Of a stretch of 6,551 bases of DNA, positions 4,705 through 6,551 are shown in pieces (position 1 is the first letter of the stretch; every line of letters begins with the position of its first letter). The stretch covers positions 1 through 6,551 of the forward strand of contig JBBQNJ010000125.1 of NCBI GenBank assembly GCA_038329845.1. The letters run 5' to 3'. Below the pieces are notes generated by a model, which did not search any database, was not told where the DNA came from, and saw nothing but the letters and a program-made list of their open reading frames with translations. The position numbers and the translations under genes were made by a program. This stretch comes from JBBQNJ01 sp038329845. Its GTDB lineage: Bacteria > Planctomycetota > Phycisphaerae > Tepidisphaerales > Tepidisphaeraceae.

Positions 4705-6315
4705 GTGATTGATTTGGCGAACTGCGAACAATGCGGCGCGACGTTGGTGACTGCCGATGCGGCGTTCTGCGCGGAGTGCGGACAACCCATCCGTCACGCC
4801 ACCGCGGCGGGATCATCGGCCGTGCAGTCGCCACCGCCACCGCCGTCGCCATCGCCCGCGAGTGCGCTGTCGATGCCGGAGCTCACCGCCCCCATCGTCC
4901 CGCCCCTGGCACCGCTGCGCTCGCCGCATCTGCCGCGGATGGCGGGATTCAGTTTTGGCGACGACGGCCAGTCGGCGGTCATGATCGAGGTCAACGACAA
5001 TCACCTGTACATGGCCGGCAAGGCGGGGGTTCTCGATTTTCGCTTGACCAATCCCGGGCGCGAGCCGGTCGAAGTATTGAACATCGCCATCACCTGCGAC
5101 CTGCTGAAGGTCAAGACGATGGCGCAGTTTCCGCTGGATTTGCGCCCCGGACGTCCGCGCCAGGTGATGTTCCAGGTCGAGCCGCTGAAGGAAGGCGAAT
5201 GCGCGTTTAGCCTCACACTCAGCTATGAACTGAACAACCAGCCGTTCGTTTTCAGCATCGACCCGCGCCAGATCGCGGTGATGGCCGAAAGCGCCACGCC
5301 GCAGAACGTCGTGTACCACATCGACAAGAGCATCCACGCCGGGGAAGGGGCCAAGGTGGGCTTCGGGATGCAGATTCGCGAGGAGGTCAAGGACGCCGTC
5401 GAGCGCGGATCGATCCGCACCGTTAATGATCTGCTCGACCGCAAGTTCAACGACCAGTGGATGGTGCTCGAGCTGTTCGAGGAATCGCGGGCGACCGACC
5501 GCCTGCGCGATGAGCGATCGCGCAGCGTGCGGATCGTGCCTCGCCTGCGCGAGCGGCTGACGTCCATGAGCCGCGCTCGCCTGATCGTGGGTGAGTCGCC
5601 GGGGCGGTCGATGCTGCTGCTGGGAATGGGCAAGCTGCGGCTCGGCCGCAGCCGTGAAGTCAGCGATGTTCTGCTGCGCCTGCTGCCACGGTCGCCTGAG
5701 AATGATCCGCGAACCTTGAAGATTTCCGGTCGCCACCTGATGCTGGAACTGCGGGCCCAGGGGCTGGTCCTCATTGCCGCGGCGACGCAGGCCGGGACGA
5801 AGCTGAACGGGTTGGCGATGCAGGGCGAGCGGCTGCTGGCCCTGAACCGGGTGCATGAAGTGGAAGTGGCCGAAGAACTCAAGCTGCGGCTGACGGCGCA
5901 TCGGGATGAGTCGGGGGTCGTCGCCGCGGCGAGTGGTTCGGGCGGGCGTTACGCGGCGCTGGGTCCGGCCGACGATGCCTGGCGCCAGGCCGGCGCGCTG
6001 GGCATCCGTTCGGTGGTGATCGAACGGATGAACAACTTGGCCAGCGAGGAGCGATACGTGTTGGTGTATCGCTCGGCCCTCATCGGCGGCGAAGGCGGTG
6101 AGATTCCCGCCGGCAATCCCGCGGGCGAGCCGCTGGGGCGCATCGTCCGCATGGGCGGTGGCTTCTGGGTCGAGGGCCTCGAGGACGCCGGCCGGCTCAG
6201 CGTCGATGGCCACCCGGTCAAACGCGGCTGGGTCAGCCCGCTCTCGCCCGGCATGACCCTCACGGTCGATCAAACTCCGCTCTCCTGCGCCACCTGGGAA
6301 CAGGTGGGGATCTAA
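4705..6315 (+). CDS. Zinc-ribbon protein with a beta-sandwich segment, an FHA domain and a second degenerate FHA-like domain
   Basis: A 536-residue protein with no signal peptide or membrane segment, so probably cytosolic. From the N-terminus: a zinc ribbon with C7, C10, C22 and C25 (CEQCG and CAECG); a Pro/Ser/Ala linker (about 42-77) with a run of five prolines; a strand-rich Ig-like segment (about 88-192) containing DFRLTNPGREPVEVLNIAI; a helical or mixed region (about 200-290); an FHA domain (about 300-397) with LRLGR (311-315), S341-x-x-H344 and LNG (367-369), the usual phosphothreonine-peptide-binding positions; and a C-terminal FHA-like fold (about 450-525). That last part has IGGEGGEI and FWVEGLEDAGRLSVDGHPV, but the Ser-x-x-His pair is missing and the conserved Asn is replaced by Asp (VDG). 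FHA domains read Ser/Thr-kinase output, which planctomycete-like bacteria use heavily; no kinase or phosphatase gene is in the window, so the partner is unknown. GTG start with a good ribosome site. It may be co-transcribed with leuS, 132 bases upstream, but nothing ties their functions. Confidence 0.85.
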   Translation: MIDLANCEQCGATLVTADAAFCAECGQPIRHATAAGSSAVQSPPPPPSPSPASALSMPELTAPIVPPLAPLRSPHLPRMAGFSFGDDGQSAVMIEVNDNHLYMAGKAGVLDFRLTNPGREPVEVLNIAITCDLLKVKTMAQFPLDLRPGRPRQVMFQVEPLKEGECAFSLTLSYELNNQPFVFSIDPRQIAVMAESATPQNVVYHIDKSIHAGEGAKVGFGMQIREEVKDAVERGSIRTVNDLLDRKFNDQWMVLELFEESRATDRLRDERSRSVRIVPRLRERLTSMSRARLIVGESPGRSMLLLGMGKLRLGRSREVSDVLLRLLPRSPENDPRTLKISGRHLMLELRAQGLVLIAAATQAGTKLNGLAMQGERLLALNRVHEVEVAEELKLRLTAHRDESGVVAAASGSGGRYAALGPADDAWRQAGALGIRSVVIERMNNLASEERYVLVYRSALIGGEGGEIPAGNPAGEPLGRIVRMGGGFWVEGLEDAGRLSVDGHPVKRGWVSPLSPGMTLTVDQTPLSCATWEQVGI

Positions 6316-6370
6316 GCGGTGCATCGCCGTGCCGTGAGTCCGTCGTGGCCGCGCCCCAAACCGCATGCCC

Positions 6371-6442
6371 GAGCAGCGGAAGGGGACACGACCCTTCACG
6401 CCGTGCGAGCAACGGAAGGGGACACGACCCTTCACACCGTGC
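6371..6442. repeat. Two tandem 36-bp REP-like repeats upstream of a RAYT gene
   Basis: Units 6371-6406 and 6407-6442 abut exactly and differ at only two of 36 positions (6376 G versus 6412 A; 6400 G versus 6436 A). Each contains GAAGGG, a 7-base loop GACACGA, then CCCTTC, a 6-bp hairpin (6379-6397 and 6415-6433). Repeats with small hairpins beside a RAYT transposase gene are the typical setting of REP elements, which the enzyme recognises as single-stranded hairpins. That this array belongs to the adjacent gene is inferred from position. Confidence 0.75.
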
Positions 6443-6459
6443 GGAGCCGGTGGTATAAC
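6431..6459 (+). promoter_or_regulatory. Promoter of the RAYT gene, with its -35 inside the second repeat
   Basis: TTCACA (6431-6436, 5/6 match), a 17-base spacer, then TATAAC (6454-6459, 5/6 match), preceded by TGG to form an extended -10. It is the best promoter match in the window. The -10 ends seven bases before the ATG at 6467, so the transcript should be leaderless or nearly so. Confidence 0.6.
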
Positions 6460-6466
6460 TCGCCCC

Positions 6467-6551
6467 ATGCCCCGTCAACCACGTGTCGCGCCGGGCGGCG
6501 AAGTGTATCATGTACTCAACGGCGCTAACGGCCGTCGGCGGCTGTTTCGCA
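6467..6551 (+). CDS. REP-associated tyrosine transposase (RAYT, Y1_Tnp / TnpA_REP type), N-terminal part cut by window edge
   Basis: Only 28 codons are visible. They begin MPRQPRVAPGGEVYHVLN and continue GANGRRRLFR to the window edge. The pattern MPR.PR.APGG.VYHVLN.A.GR..LF is the characteristic opening of the RAYT branch of HUH (Y1) transposases as found in planctomycete-like genomes. The first strand and the VYHVLNG segment of the fold are present; the HUH motif and catalytic tyrosine would lie to the right. RAYTs nick and join single-stranded DNA at REP hairpins and are thought to spread or maintain them. There is no Shine-Dalgarno; the ATG follows a -10 box by seven bases. The two 36-bp repeats immediately upstream strengthen the call. 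Whether the gene is intact cannot be judged here. Confidence 0.82.
   Translation, partial: MPRQPRVAPGGEVYHVLNGANGRRRLFR

Noticed and set aside
381..6442. Common family for the left hairpin (381-421) and the right repeats (6371-6442), both with GGGACA near a CC-rich arm
   Set aside because: Beyond GGGACA and the terminal CC they do not align well; too little to call one repeat family.
6371..6442. CRISPR array
   Set aside because: Two 36-bp units abut with no spacers between them, and no cas-like gene is present.
4813..6468. 551-codon minus-strand frame across the FHA gene
   Set aside because: Antisense shadow. It starts by translating the 36-bp repeats and continues as His/Arg/Gln-rich sequence without domains.
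6319..6528. 69-codon plus-strand frame after the FHA gene
   Set aside because: It is a translation of the tandem repeats and runs through the RAYT start in the wrong frame.

Overview
The window reads as chromosomal DNA from a high-GC planctomycete-like bacterium, with Phycisphaerae-type lineages the best guess. The case rests on three things: a long leucyl-tRNA synthetase (984 residues) with the big insertion before the VNWCP motif that I associate with planctomycete-type LeuRS; an N-terminus typical of the REP-associated tyrosine transposases common in that phylum; and a zinc-ribbon/FHA protein of a style frequent there. The assignment is from recognition of protein style, not from a search.

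Layout. Positions 1-347 hold the 3' end of an IS4-family transposase, cut by the window edge. Positions 348-541 are its right flank: two adjacent hairpins (366-380 and 381-421), then a G-rich strand with a textbook G-quadruplex pattern (500-528). On the minus strand a small ORF starts at 544 with a clean Shine-Dalgarno and, further upstream, an extended -10 box (663-671); it looks like a gene start whose 3' part may have been replaced by the insertion sequence. Positions 672-825 hold nothing I can name. A GNAT acetyltransferase lies on the minus strand (826-1350). The divergent intergenic stretch 1351-1617 has two strong hairpins and weak promoter-like boxes for both neighbours. leuS follows (1618-4572, plus strand), intact, with an 18-bp tandem repeat expanded inside its editing domain. 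After a 132-bp gap comes a 536-residue zinc-ribbon / beta-sandwich / FHA / degenerate-FHA protein (4705-6315). The right end (6316-6551) has two 36-bp tandem repeats with internal hairpins and a promoter leading directly into the first 28 codons of a RAYT transposase cut by the window edge.

How it works together. The GNAT enzyme, leuS and the FHA gene do not form an obvious pathway or tight operon: GNAT is divergent from leuS, and the FHA gene has its own ribosome binding site after a gap. The housekeeping core is bracketed by two unrelated mobile elements, IS4-type on the left and REP/RAYT on the right. The points most worth attention are the RAYT promoter built into its own repeat array, the intragenic repeat in LeuRS, apparently leaderless or SD-less starts of leuS and the RAYT gene, and the FHA-pair protein of unknown partner. 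I did not find a wholly new defence or metabolic system here.
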